From NCBI RefSeq assembly GCF_945859685.1, contig NC_079148.1:33243946-33307945 (forward strand): a stretch of DNA of 64,000 nt. Direction: 5' to 3'. Both the position numbers and the translations under genes were made by a program. This stretch comes from Eupeodes corollae. Its lineage: Eukaryota > Arthropoda > Insecta > Diptera > Syrphidae. A model generated the notes under the pieces. It had not been told where the DNA came from. It was given only the letters and a program-made list of their open reading frames with translations, and did no database searches. This document shows, piece by piece, positions 35,242-47,516 of the stretch (the stretch's first letter is position 1; every line of letters starts with the position of its first letter).

Positions 35242-37499
35242 TAATGCATGAACAAATTAATTGTTGTTCTAGGAAACTTAATTTTGGCTCATCCTTTACA
35301 GCGTACATATGAATACAACTTTAAAAGATTTATCTCTTTCTTTAATTTTCTGACTCAGTGCACTAAACCTTCCTTTCAAATTAAATATTCAAATAGTTCT
35401 TTCCACACAAAAGAGTTTTCTCTTAACCGCATCTAAGATTAAACGAGACTATCATCCGTAGTTTGCTTGAATGAGTTAATCAAAAAAAAAATGGAAATTA
35501 AAAGATAGGAAGAAAAGCAGACGGAATTCATGTATATTCAATATTTATTCTGCCGCTCATCCTTTATACAGATTACCTATCTTAATAATGTCACTTTGAT
35601 TAAAGCCTTGAGATTAATAATAATTCTTTTTTTGAAGACTCAACTTGCCATGCTTATCGATAAATTGACATAAGAGACAAAAAGGGTAAAGAGGGACAGA
35701 AAAATTGTCATTTTCATCTTTATTATGACAAAAAAAACTATACCTCATTCGACTTTGGTTTGGTTGTGTGTGATGGTTCGTCTCTCATCTACAATTTTGC
35801 CCTTAAAGAAATTCATCCTTGTCTTCTACTACTACTTGCACACTTCACTCCACAGGACAGACTCAATCAAATGAATAGAGCAGAAGAAAAGAACGATGAT
35901 GGGTTTCCGATTTTTATCAGAATTTAATATAAAAAAAGAAGAAATAAAAACGTAAAGGGAGGGAAGGAAGAGAAAAGAATAAATCCATCTCATCTGAGTC
36001 TATATACATTATTGACTAAGACTAGGACTATAGGAGTACACAAGGATAATAACAACAAAATGGGTGGGTTTGGGTTATATTGAAAGTCTCCTAAAAATGT
36101 TTTGCTGATTAAGTAAAATGCTGCTAGGATATTATCATTAATTTTGTGTTATTCTATGGGATTGTGTCTATTAGTCCTTGCCTTGTTTGGATTAAGATAT
36201 TTTAGGTGAGTTAGGTGGGAAGTTTCGTATAGAATAGGTGTAGGCTACGTATAGGTTATATTCATGTTAACTTAATAATACATAATTTATTGCTTGATTA
36301 AGTAGATTGAGTTATTGAACTGGAAAAATTGCAATATGGAAGTAAAATACTCTTCTAATAATGAACATTAGTCATTTAGTTGTTTTTGACATCATAAATA
36401 AACAGATTTTATAGGTTTCATAGAAAATCTTTATACAAATAAGGCATAAGGAAATTTATTCTTAATTTCTTAAATTAGTTCGTTTTGTGTTGAAACAAAA
36501 TTGATATAGACTAAACCTTTCTACAATATGTACATAATCCTATCTCATAATTTTACTATTCCCAAAAGTGAATTTAAAATCAAATACTTACGCCTAACCA
36601 TAAATAATAATTATTTTAAGGTATTTCTAAGAATTAAAATTTAATTAATCAATCAGAATTTTATCGCCCAGCTTACAATCAAAAACACTGTTCTCGCCAT
36701 CACCAACCAGAAAAACCCCTCATCTATGACAAAAAGGATATTTCTACAAAAGGGTATACCTACCTATACCTTTAGTTTGGTATAATATAACCCAATCCTT
36801 TTTTTGGGCAACAGGATATAGCCGTATATATTCTACAGCAAAATAGTTAAGGCAAACGAAAATAATGTGCTTATAAAATCCACTTTTTAATAACCCTTTA
36901 TAATACAAAATACAACCCATGATAGTCATTAATCAAAACTCCTAGACTCTACCATTATGGACTTTTTGTTTTGGTTTTAAGAACAATGTTGTGAAAAGAT
37001 GAAAAATAATTAATTAGGCTTGAAAAATAAGAAGATATCTATTCTTATTCAAGTTTGTTGTAATTAGATTAATATAGGGACATTTCTCCTACTCAAATAT
37101 TAAAAAATAAAATTGTAAAAAATTTGAAACAATAAAATGAATACAAAATGTTTAAGAATTTATTGTCATTTTGAAACTGGTTTAGTTAGTTAGTATTTAA
37201 AAAAAATGATGTTGATTGTTTAAGATTTTGGCAATAACAGACAATTCATATGAATTTGAAATAAGTGACATTTAATTTATCTTTTCAAGATTTGAATTTA
37301 TTTGGTATTTTTTCAAAAATTGTGATTTTGTTTACGTGCATCTTAAAAGCATATTATTTGTATGTTTCTTTTTATCTAGTTGTTATTTAATATCTATCAA
37401 TTTTCTACATATTTGAACACAAGTAAAATGCTTAGCCCTTATCCATGAGCTATTTTTATTTTAAAATATGTTAAAAATATTTGACTGTTTTCTAACAAA
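35242..37499. other. Non-coding DNA, left part of copy B
   Basis: Counterpart of 17,303-19,524. No gene recognised. Confidence 0.5.
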
Positions 37500-37528
37500 T
37501 ACTTTCTTTTTACTTTTTTCAGGTAAGG
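37500..37528 (+). other. Candidate recursive-splicing (ratchet) site, copy B
   Basis: Counterpart of the site at 19,548: a T-rich tract, then TTTTTTCAG (AG at 37,521-37,522) joined directly to GTAAGG (GT at 37,523-37,524). Confidence 0.4.
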
Positions 37529-40014
37529 CACCTTTATCTACCGGATTATGGTAAAACAATTAATGAATTTAGAAATAAATAACATAAAGTTAAAATCGGT
37601 TAAGTGAAACATTTTGTTAAATGCAACAAGAAATGTATATCGGAATGTGCCACCCTAACATTTTTGAAGTTCGAACACAGCACAAATATTAAAAAACAAT
37701 TGACAATCCAATATTAAATTGCGAATTCATTAAAGTCTCATCTTTTTGCAGTTATACAAAATTTCTGATAAGTGCAAAAAATTATTGGGATTTCTATATC
37801 TTGAAAATAACCGTAGTTGAGCATAATTTTCAGCATTTATAAGTTATAGGAAATACTATACAAGTTATAAGTTATAGGAAATACTATACAAAAATGTTAT
37901 TCAAGCGTTGGGGTTCAATTCAATATGTCCAACTGTGTTTCACTACCCGAGTTTTTTTGACATTCTATAAATAGTATAGTAGAAACTTCCAAAAAAAACC
38001 CATAGGCAGTAGCCAGATTTTTGTATTAAAAAATTGGTACAGCTGAAAGAAGAACTGTCAGAATAATAAACAAAAAAACACAACAAAAAAAAATAACTAA
38101 AACTATTAAGATGGACAATTTTCAGGAACAAAAGGTAAAAAAAAATAGGGAAATTGAGATTCTATAAAAAATGTTCATTTGACAATTGCAGCTTTGACAT
38201 AAAATAAAAACTTCAAGAAGGGGTTTCTTCGTAGACTACTACATTAACATGTGGTGTTAAAGCGAGCTTGTAGCTCTTCTGTATATGCCTGAATCGACTT
38301 GAAATGAGCTTGATCAGAGTCAAGTCAAGGTTTACCAAGAAAAACCTGTTTGGAGGAGTTGGTTTTACAGATAATGCATTATGGTCTGTCTTTTTGCATG
38401 TTCGTTAAAAGAAATAGTTTTGTTTTAATCAAATTAAAAAAAAAATTGGACATGGACTAGGTAGCATATTCTTATATAATGCTGATCTATTCAGTTCTTC
38501 ATTGTTTAACACGAATCACTTGAACTTCATAAGAAACATCGAAACACCATTTGCATTTTATAAAGTGCTGTCAAACTTAATCATTTTTAAATCTTCTTGT
38601 ACAGTGGAAAAACCGAAAAGATTTATTTAAATGGAAATACCTAAAGCTTTAGTGAAAGAAAGCAAAACATAATTGTGTTTTCTATTGTTTTATCTTGCAT
38701 AAAATAAGCCCAGAACGTCCATTCTCATTAACAAAACTAAATAATATCAACAGTAACAGTTTGATTTTGTTCTCCAATAGAAAACACATTCCAAATGCAC
38801 AATTACTTAACGACAATTTAGAACGAAATCACAAAAGATCCATTAGAGACTCGTATAAATGTCAAAAACTCATCCCTAGCAAGATTCTAATTTAACTTTT
38901 ATCGGTAGTATTCATACTGCGGATAATGTTTTTGTTACTCGTGTAAAATCCTACTATACTATTGATAGATTTTCCAAAAAACACGGGTATTCCGATGTAA
39001 ATACAAACAGAGCTTTTGATTTAAATCAAATCTTTTGCAGTACTGATTAATTTTACTTACCTATTTTCATTTTTAACAGTTGAGGTTATAAAAATGAATC
39101 AAAATGCTTTATCTCAGTGTCAAAACTCATTACTTTTAGCTTTTGCTAGCATTCGTATGCAAAACGGTCTTATGACAAACAACGCGGAATTAAAAGTGAT
39201 TTCATTTCATTTAAAAAATCTATCTTATTTAAGAAATTGTATTACGCAGAAAAAAAGCGGTGTCTCATTTAAAACTGCAAATTTTTTTCTTAGGAATCAC
39301 AATAGTGTATATGTGTGTTTTTAAAAAAAAATTATGCAATAATTTATTTTATTTATTCAACCCTTAAAAAGTAATGCTTTTTGGGATGATCGTTTGATTT
39401 ATAAAATTAAAACTATGTTTTTTTGAAATTGGTGACCCTAGTTACAGCAGAATTGCTGAAGATATAACTATAACTAAAACATAACTAAAATATCTAAAAA
39501 ACGACAAATTAATTCTGTGAAAAAATTATGCATTTTCATCCTGCTTTGGTGCAATTGATATTAATTTTCAAAGTTATCCATTATGGCAAACTTTATACTT
39601 TTTAAGATATTATTTTGTTTCGTTAAAAATTACTTTACATTTTTTCGTTTTCTAGTACTTGTAGGATTCGAAATAAAACTTAATTTTATTTTATATAAGT
39701 TGAGAGAGAAGTTTCAACAAATCATGGAACTAGTTCAAAATCGTTAACTATCAAAGGTTTTTTGACTTTTTAAACAGCCCATAAGCTTTAGAACCATACT
39801 TTTGAGCAAAATTAATGCCAAATATTCTTGTTTTCGTCACTTTTATGGTAGAGTTGTCACAAATACTTTTTTTTTTTTTAAGAATAAATTTTAAAAATGA
39901 ATGATGTTTTTGATTTATATAGTTGGTTGAGTCAAATCTCTTGTTAATAGTCATTCTAACCATCTGGAGCTCATACTCAGAGCTTAGGTTTAAGTATGAG
40001 CTCCTTAATTAAAT
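37529..40014. other. AT-rich non-coding DNA in copy B
   Basis: Counterpart of 19,554-22,009 with many small indels. A 22-26 base stretch with AGTTATAGGAAATACTATAC is tandemly repeated at about 37,847-37,892. Confidence 0.5.
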
Positions 40015-40865
40015 TTTGTTATACAGATACAGAAAGGGCTCTAAAGAAAATTGCGTGAATGTTGGTAACAATTGAATTTCGACTCAAATATCTTTTCAAA
40101 AATAATGAGATTATGGCTTTTAAAAGAAATATTATTTTCAACATTCCGCAACAATTTGAGAAAAATCTAATCGACAGTTTTTTTACAAAAAATAAAAACC
40201 AAAACAAAAATTAATAAAAGTTGGTAAAAATTGATTTTGGACTTCAATATCTTGTCAAAACTTTGCGATATTGCCTTCAAACTAATTTTTTCTTATACGA
40301 AATATTCTTTTTAACATTCGATAAAATGTTGAGAAAAATCGAATCGAAAGTTTTTTTTAACACCTAAAAAAAAACATTAATTAAACTTGCTAAAAATGTA
40401 CTTTCGACTCAAATAGCTTCTCAAAAATTAAAAATATTGGTTTTAAACTTATTTTATCTCACATAAAATCAGTGAATTTTTGATACAAATCCAACAGTCC
40501 GTTTTTCCATAGAAAAAATAAAATCTACAACAAACAGTACAAACATTTGGGAAAAATGATGTTCGGTTCTCGATATCACGCGAAAAATAGGAAGAATTGA
40601 CTTCAAATTGACTTCAAATTGATTTCATTCATCCAATTTGTATTTGTTTATATAAAAGATACAAAATTGGTTAACGACTAAAAAATCTCGTTTACAAAAA
40701 TAGGTTTTGAAATCAAAGTATTTCAATATTTGTATTAATTTTAAATTTTTTTAGAATCATTCAATTGACAGCTTTTTTAACAAAGCACGAAAACCTACAA
40801 ACCTTTTAAGCAAAACAAATCGACAGACAGGATGGGAAGTTATCAGTGTGGGTCACATCCAACCC
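40015..40865 (+). repeat. Dispersed tandem-monomer repeat family 1, plus orientation, copy B
   Basis: Counterpart of 22,010-23,084, about 0.2 kb shorter. It ends with GGGAAGTTATCAGTGTGGGTC, the undisturbed form of the family end. Confidence 0.75.
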
Positions 40866-43800
40866 TCTTCTTTTTCCATTTATTTGTGTTCTTAATTATA
40901 AAGAAGTAGGAAAAGTAAGAGTTGCTTGTTTATTCAATGAAAAATAATGACGTATCAGAAATAAGTTTACAAGCATAAGTCAACAAAGCTTTGTGCTCTG
41001 CACAACAATTAAAAAGTCGTTTGATGGATAGCTAAAAACTTTTATCAAATTTTAAGTCCTTTATTTGACCAAGGATGATTATCATAACGATTTCTATTTT
41101 TATTAGGCTATTAATTATGAACTGTGGACATTTATATACTGACTAATAAAGTTCATGTTGAAATCTTTTTCAGATCAACCCCTCCATATCGATTAACTAT
41201 GACCACTCATAAATTTTAATATTGGTCATAAAAATTGTATATCTTATTTATATAGTGTTGTTTGATTTTGATGAATTTGTTTATGACACTACACTAAATT
41301 TATCTTCCCATTTACTTTAAAAAAAAATTGAAATTTGTCAAGCTTAAAGTTTCTATATCCGTTATGCTTTCAAGAACTTAGAAGACTTTCAACTTATTTT
41401 TTTATTTAACAGTTAAAAATATCTTTTTTTGTATATATAGATTGACAAAAAGCTAACATTTGGAATAATCTTTACTACTACCTTGTGGCCAATAGAAAGT
41501 TATCAATGCAGTCACATACATATGTAGCTTTATTTTTTTAAATAACTCATGAAGTAGATAATCATTTTTTTCCAGACAAGACACCTGAAAATGAATGCAC
41601 AAGAATCCAGATAACTTGAGCTATTATTATAACGTTATTAAACCAGTTTTTAAGGATACCTTAAATCTGTTTAATATCGAAAAAGTTCTACAGCATTTTC
41701 TTTCTTGGTTTCCCTAAATATCTCGTTGGCGGTGGATTCAAAGATAAACATTCATACAAACATAATCAAAAATCCATAACACAAAAATCACAACCATTTT
41801 TGTTTTTCCTAAGCCGCTTGTCTCAAGATCTCTGCAGTGCTTTTTATGACATCAGCAACAATAAAATAAAAAAAGAGGTCTTCTTTTACGCAAATGACCT
41901 GAAATCAAAATCATTTTTATATCCAATAATAATTCAACAAATATAAAAATAATTCTCTGATAAGGTACCTACCTAAAAGACTTGAAATTCATCGAAATAA
42001 ATTCTGCCTATCCGCTCGATGCCTTCAACACCACCTTCTCCTACATCACCACGAACCTTGCCACCCTTTCTAGTTATTTAATAAACCACAAAAAGAATAA
42101 ACCTTTAGGAGCTCATTGAAATAATTAAAAATAATTGTTTTATTATCAAAATATTAGCCTTTGCTTTGCGATGTATTAAAACACAAGGTTTGATGATAGC
42201 AGCTCAGCTATGGAGCTTCCAAAAAAGAACATTAAACTAACTTCATCCATTTTGAAAGTTATGTTTTTTATCTCGATCTTAACCTCAGAGTTAATGTTGT
42301 CATAAACTCAGTTGTTAGAGATTATTTTATCCCGACAAGAGTTTATGACGGTACAGCGCCAGCATCATTGCCGAAAGAATATTCCATTTTAGGGCAAGCA
42401 GACGCCTATTTTCACACAGAACATGCTTTTTATATTCTTTTTTGTTTTTGCTTAAATATAGGGAAAGGATTTTTTTCTTCTTCTTCTTGTTGCCGGGGAA
42501 AGGATCCCAATTTTATAGCAAGGCAAACAGGATACTTTAAAAGGTTTCCACTAGCAGGACAAAGGTTGGTTGGGGTTTCAGTGATGGGGTGAGAAAAAGC
42601 AAGTTGTGTTGCTTAAGTACGGTACAGAGTAGAAAAAGCAACTTGTTGTTTCTATTACGTTGCACTTTGGTTGGTTTCTTTCAAATGCATGGTTTATAAG
42701 GGGGAGCGAGTTATTCTGTTTTATAGAAAGTTATTTCATTCAGCTGGAATAAAACTTTTGACTAAACTAACTTGCTACGACGACGTCAGTGCTGTATATT
42801 AGAGATCCACGAGGGTCTTGATTGTATCCCGGAGGACTTTGTTTCTGCCATACGTCAGTCGCGTCGATTGCATTTACCTATCTTATTTTTTTGCTAAGTA
42901 TCTTGCCAAGGTATGGTAATATTTTACCTCCTTCATTTAGTAGATTTTTTTGGATTTGATATTTAAACTTTATTTTCAGTCTACAACACGGGGGGGGGGT
43001 ACGGTAGGAACTAGAAATATGCTCAATTTTGGTAAAAAACTTGAATTTAACGATAAGTTATACGTAGCTACCTTTAAAAGAAAAGGAAAACGACGACAAG
43101 ATTTAATTTAATACGTGCTCTCTTCTTGTTTCGGATGTTATTTATTTCTGCTACGTGCGTGAGTTGTAGGGAACCTCTCAGTACCTAAATATATAGACAC
43201 GGCGCACCTACATTATACAGTGTTAAAAATAAAAATAATATAGAGGCGAATTGCCTCACAAAACCTGAGAAAAGGAAAACTTGCTGCGGTTCTTGCAAAA
43301 AGAATGAGATACGAGCTTTCAAATTCTATGAAATAAAACATGACTTGAAGGATAAAAAAAGAAACTTAAAAATAGCTACACTCGTATACGACGAGCTTCA
43401 GGTTCTGGTTTATGGTTCATGGTTGGCTTCTATTAATTTGACAAGATGTGTGTAACTGAATTTAAAATTGACGAAAAAAGTTGCGAACATGCTTCGAGTG
43501 ACAGCCAAGTGGGGGAGGATAATTAAATTGAACGTACCTGGCTAATTTCAAAAATCACTGATGCAAACTGGCTTAATTTTAAAAGTGTGTTTAAGGTAGG
43601 TTTACTGCAGTACATATTACCCGAATTAGATTTTCTTTTTCAAAATTATAGTAATTGACAAAAAATACCAGGAATTTGCTTATGAATCAAAAAATCTTAA
43701 TTTTTTTCATTTTATTTTAAGTCCTTCGAAGAATTAGAGCTCATAAATTTGATGTTGATTGTAGTCCTAGTCATGAATTGTCTTCAAAGCGATATTAAGT

Positions 43801-43976
43801 CTCTATAAATCGTCTGTACTGAAGGCTTTCTGCATACAACTTTTAAGGAAATTCTATTGTTTAATAGTTTCAGACATTACAAAAACGAAAAATCAACTTT
43901 TATCTTAAAAGACTTGTATCTTGAACTCTAATGAACATTTTAATCCTTAGTTTTGAATCAGTAATTCATACCTATG
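40866..43976. other. Non-coding DNA in copy B including the conserved block
   Basis: Counterpart of 23,085-26,213. The part from 41,850 on is nearly identical to copy A. It includes the candidate minus-strand exon equivalent at 41,973-42,069, which has one base difference. Confidence 0.45.
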
Positions 43977-43978
43977 TA
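43977..43978. other. Empty mariner target site (TA) in copy B
   Basis: The sequence CCTATGTATGTTTC in copy B corresponds to the two flanks of the mariner at 26,216-27,519 joined through a single TA. Confidence 0.9.
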
Positions 43979-44127
43979 TGTTTCAAAATTGAAATTTGAT
44001 CAAGGAAACATTGAAGGACGCATGATTACTTAAAAGTACTGCTTTGATTTTAAATTTTAAAAAGTTAAAAAAAAAACACTGCGGAATTTCAAAATTGGCA
44101 TCAAAGCTTTGGAAGTAATAAGGGGCT

Positions 44128-44141
44128 TACTTACTTACTTA
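44128..44141 (-). repeat. (TAAG)n 3' tail of the LINE
   Basis: On the plus strand TACTTACTTACTT, i.e. about three TAAG units on the element strand, between the target duplication and the coding-end block AAGGTGGCACTACAGTCC. Confidence 0.85.
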
Positions 44142-44439
44142 AGGTGGCACTACAGTCCGGAGTGAACCTGAGCCTCGACCAACATGCGTCTCCAGCCAGC
44201 TCGGTCCCTAGCTAGCTGTCTCCAGTTTCGCACGCCAAGTTGGTTGAGGTCCTCGCCCACCTGGGTGCGCCACCTGAGATGCGGTCTTCCTCTACTGCAC
44301 CGTCCTTCGGGATTGGATTAGAAGACCTTCCGGGCTGGAGCGTTGATGTCCATCCGCTCTACATGACCTAGCCATCTATGTCGTTGGACTTTAATTCTGC
44401 TAACTAGGTCAGTGTCGCTGTGCAGCTCGTACAGTTCGT

Positions 44440-47154
44440 CGTTTTATCTTCTCCTCCATTCTTCATCTATGCGTTCGGGACCAAAAATCACAAGAAGAAT
44501 TTTTCTCTCCCAGCATCCTAAGACGCTCTCATCTTTTTTTGACAGGGTCCAGGCCTCAGCGCCATAAATGAGAACCGGGATGATGAGTGTCTTATTGATG
44601 GTGATTTTACATGCTCGAGAGAGGACTTTACTTCTCAATTGCCTTCTAAGTCCAAAGAAGCAGCGATTTGCAAGAGTTATTCTTCGTTTGATTTCAGCGC
44701 TGGTGTCGTTGTCTGTATTAATAGCGGTGCCTAGGTAGACAAAGTCCTTAACTACCTCAAAGTTATAGCTGTCTATGGTGACGTTTTGTCCAAGGTGTCG
44801 TCGTTCAGTGTCCTTTTTTGATGACAGCATTTACATGGTCTTGCCCTCATTAACCACTAAACCCATCTTCTTCGCTTCCGGCGCAATGCTCAAAAACGCT
44901 CCACTGACATCACGCTTTGATCTTCCAATTTTGTCAATATCATCTGCGTATCCGAGTAATTGGATGGATCTTTGGAAGATTGTGCCTCTAGTGTTGACGG
45001 TTGAGTTTTGCACAATTCTTTCCAGAACGATGTTGAAGAAGTCGCATGACTGTGCATCGCCTTGTCTAAAACCTTTTTTGACATCAAATGCATCGGTAAG
45101 ATCTTTTCCGACCTTGATAGAGCAGCGTGCATTCTCCATCGTCATTCTGCACAAACGGATAAGTTTGACAGGGATGCCAAAACTATACATGGCTCTGTAG
45201 AGCTCTTTCCTATAGATGCTGTCATACGCGGTTTTAAAATTGATAAATAGATGGTGGGAATCGATTTTAAGCTCCTGGGTTTTTCCTAGATCTGCTTAGT
45301 GTGATAGTGGACTTTCCTGGTCTGAAGCCACACTTATAAGGACCTATCAGTTTGTTGACGAACGGCTTCAGACGTTCACATAATACGGCAGAGAGGATCT
45401 TATACGCAATGTTAAGGGGACTAATGCCTCTGTAGTTGGCGCAGTTTAGAGGGTCTCCTTTCTTATGTATCGGGCACACTATGCTGAGATTCCACTCATC
45501 GGGCATGCTTTTTTCCGACCATATTTTTTAGATGAGTTGGTGCATGCTCCGTAACAAGTCATCATAGCAGGCGATGACTTCGTCAAGGTCGGGTAGGCGG
45601 AATTGTTGATCTGCATCGCCGAGGTTGAGTGGTTCTATCTCACTTACAGCGGAATTCGGTTCGTCATCGCCGTTATATAATTTGGAGAAGTGATCTTTCC
45701 ATATTCTCAGCATGGACTGCGGTTCTACAACGATGTTCCCCTGATCGTCTTTACATTTTTCGGTTCGTGCCTGGTACCCTTGGGATGTTTTTTTACCTTT
45801 TGGTAAAATTTACAAACCTCATTCCTGTTGTGACATCCCTCTATCTCCTCGATCGCGCGCTTCTCATGCTCTCTTTTTTTCTTCTCTCTCTTCTGCTCGT
45901 AGAGCTTGCGAGCAGCTCTAGTCCTTTTGTACAGCTCTGTTTTGCATGCCTCTTGTTTCGCAGCGTGCGCTTGCCGGTATTCGTCGTCAAACCAGCGGTT
46001 TCGCTGTGGTGGCCGTGTGAAACCTAGCACTTCAGAAGCGGCATCTCTGATGGCTGCAAGGCAATGTTGCCACTGGTTACCAATGCTTAATGCAGGCAGC
46101 ATAGGACTCCTTATGAGGTTATTAGAGACTCCATCAGAAAAGGACATGGCAGTCTATTGCGATTGTAGCCATCTAACGTCGAATCTTCTCACAGTACTTC
46201 CTTGTTTTAGCTTGGATCGGGATATCCGTAGCCGTACCTTGGCTACAACGAGGTAGTGGTCCGATTCAATGATGGCCTCTCGGAATGTTCGGATATCCTG
46301 GATACTGGAAAAGTGTCGTGCGTCGATCGCAATGTGGTCAATCTGGTTGACGGTTGATTGATCAGGAGATTTCCATGTCCCCTTGTGGATATTCAGATGA
46401 ATGAACTGCGTACCAGAACGTCTCGCCCCGCAGCGAAATCGACCAGCCTGAATCCGTTGTCTGAGGTAGTGTCGTGCAGGCTGTATCTCCCGATTATGCC
46501 ACCAAAGATGTCTTCTCTTCCTAGCTTGGTATTAAAATCTCCTAAGACAATTTTAATGTCATAGCCACGGCTCTGCTCATATGTCTTGTCCAAGAGCTCG
46601 AAGAACATATCTTTGGTGTCTTCATCTTTCTCCTCTGTTGGGGCATGCGCGCATATTAGGCTTATGTTGGCGAATTTAGCCTTGATGCGGATTGTCGAGA
46701 TGCGCTCGCTCACACTGTTGAAACTCAAGACTTTTTGCCTGAGTCTAGTTCCAACAACGAATCCACACCCAAAAAGACGCTGTCTTTGTTCTCGGTAGCA
46801 GTCGCCGTAGTAGATATCGCAGTCTTTTAGTTTGCGGTTGCCCGGTCCATCACATCGCACTTCTTGGATGGCTGTAATATCTGCCTTGCAGCAGTTTAGG
46901 GCTTCCGCTAATTGTTCGGCTGCACGTGGTCTGTTAAGGGACCTAACATTCCACGTACATATCCAAAGTTCGTTGTCCTTATTTCGTTTGCGTGGGTTGT
47001 CAACAGTGAATCCATCCGTATCCGAGGCTTGTTGTTGCTTCGAAACTATGATGTTTTTACGTGGTCAGGAAGTCACCCCGACGGCACAACCCCCAACCTG
47101 GAGGGCCAGATCCTTAGTATAACTCCAAGGAAGGGGAGCCGGATGAACCGCTCC
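44440..47154 (-). pseudogene. RTE-like LINE ORF2: endonuclease and reverse transcriptase, disrupted
   Basis: In order: an exonuclease-endonuclease-phosphatase domain (LWICTWNVRSLNRPRAAEQ, ITAIQEVR, ISLICAHAPTEEKD, KIVLGDFNTKLGRED, IDHIAIDARHF, ESDHYLV); a basic linker (RRNRWFDDEYRQAHAAKQ-like); RT with PDEWNLSIVCPIHKKGDP, NYRGISPLNIAYK, CGFRPGKST, HLFINFKTAYDSIYRKELY, GFRQGDAQSCDFFNIVLE and LLGYADDIDKIGR (YADD intact); and a C-terminus with IYGAEAWTLSKKDE and RRYNDELYELHSD. Defects seen: frameshifts near 46,390, 45,720 and 45,280; TAA after SMHQLI (about 45,530); and TAA where EGKTKYML is expected (44,833-44,831). It was once an autonomous retrotransposon and is now inactive. Confidence 0.88.
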
Positions 47155-47400
47155 TTATAGGCCTGGGCTCCGAATATGTCGAAGAAGCCCTATAAGGTGT
47201 TCACTAAGTAGTTCAACCTTACTGGAACTGTAGACGCCACCGTTGATTCCATCTGGAGAATTCTTCCGCTGCCGCCTGGATAAGGAGAGGTGCCTTAGTG
47301 GAAGCACCTCTCTCCCCCTCTCTCGTTTGCTGGCCCCAACTACTTTCTGCTGGGGTTGGAACCCAATCTCCAGTTGAGTTACTAGGCACCCGATGTTCAC
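47155..47400 (-). pseudogene. Small upstream open frame of the RTE-like LINE
   Basis: A frame with NIGCLVTQLEIGFQPQ, VGASKRERGREVLPLRHLS and LSRRQRKNS, ending SPGL and stop at 47,155. The same frame, with similar protein sequence and the same ending, exists in the second copy (60,735-60,517), where the DNA has diverged. That suggests past constraint on this protein. No ATG is seen at its start; the first codon here is GTG. An overlapping frame beginning MVDMCIQEDTSV at the 5' end is open as well. Confidence 0.4.
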
Positions 47401-47516
47401 CGCGGGGAGGTGAGAGTAGGAGTTGATAGACAGAGGTGGATTTTGAGAAAAACCAGTGGACGCTTGTGTCCTCTTGAATGCACATGTCTACCATTTGAGC
47501 ATCGTAATAAGGGGCT

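Larger units (their letters stand above)
44128..47503 (-). mobile_element. Full-length RTE-like LINE, private to copy B
   Basis: Flanked by the 13-base target duplication GTAATAAGGGGCT (44,115-44,127 and 47,504-47,516); copy A holds the empty site at 27,654-27,666. On the minus strand the 3' end is a short tandem run of TAAG units directly after the coding region, a feature of RTE-type LINEs. The 5' end (complement of CATGTCTACCATTTGAGCATC) is the same as in the second copy ending at 60,835, so it is the true 5' terminus and the element is full length at 3,376 bp. The RTE assignment rests on endonuclease-RT order, the short 3' region and the tetranucleotide tail. Confidence 0.9.

Noticed and set aside
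34914..35312. Open frames crossing the N run
   Set aside because: They consist mainly of undetermined residues and are created by the assembly gap.
42368..42592. 75-residue plus-strand frame (MPKEYSILGQADAYFH...) as a host gene
   Set aside because: The copy A counterpart has a one-base difference in the T/TTC run that breaks the frame; composition and context are non-coding.
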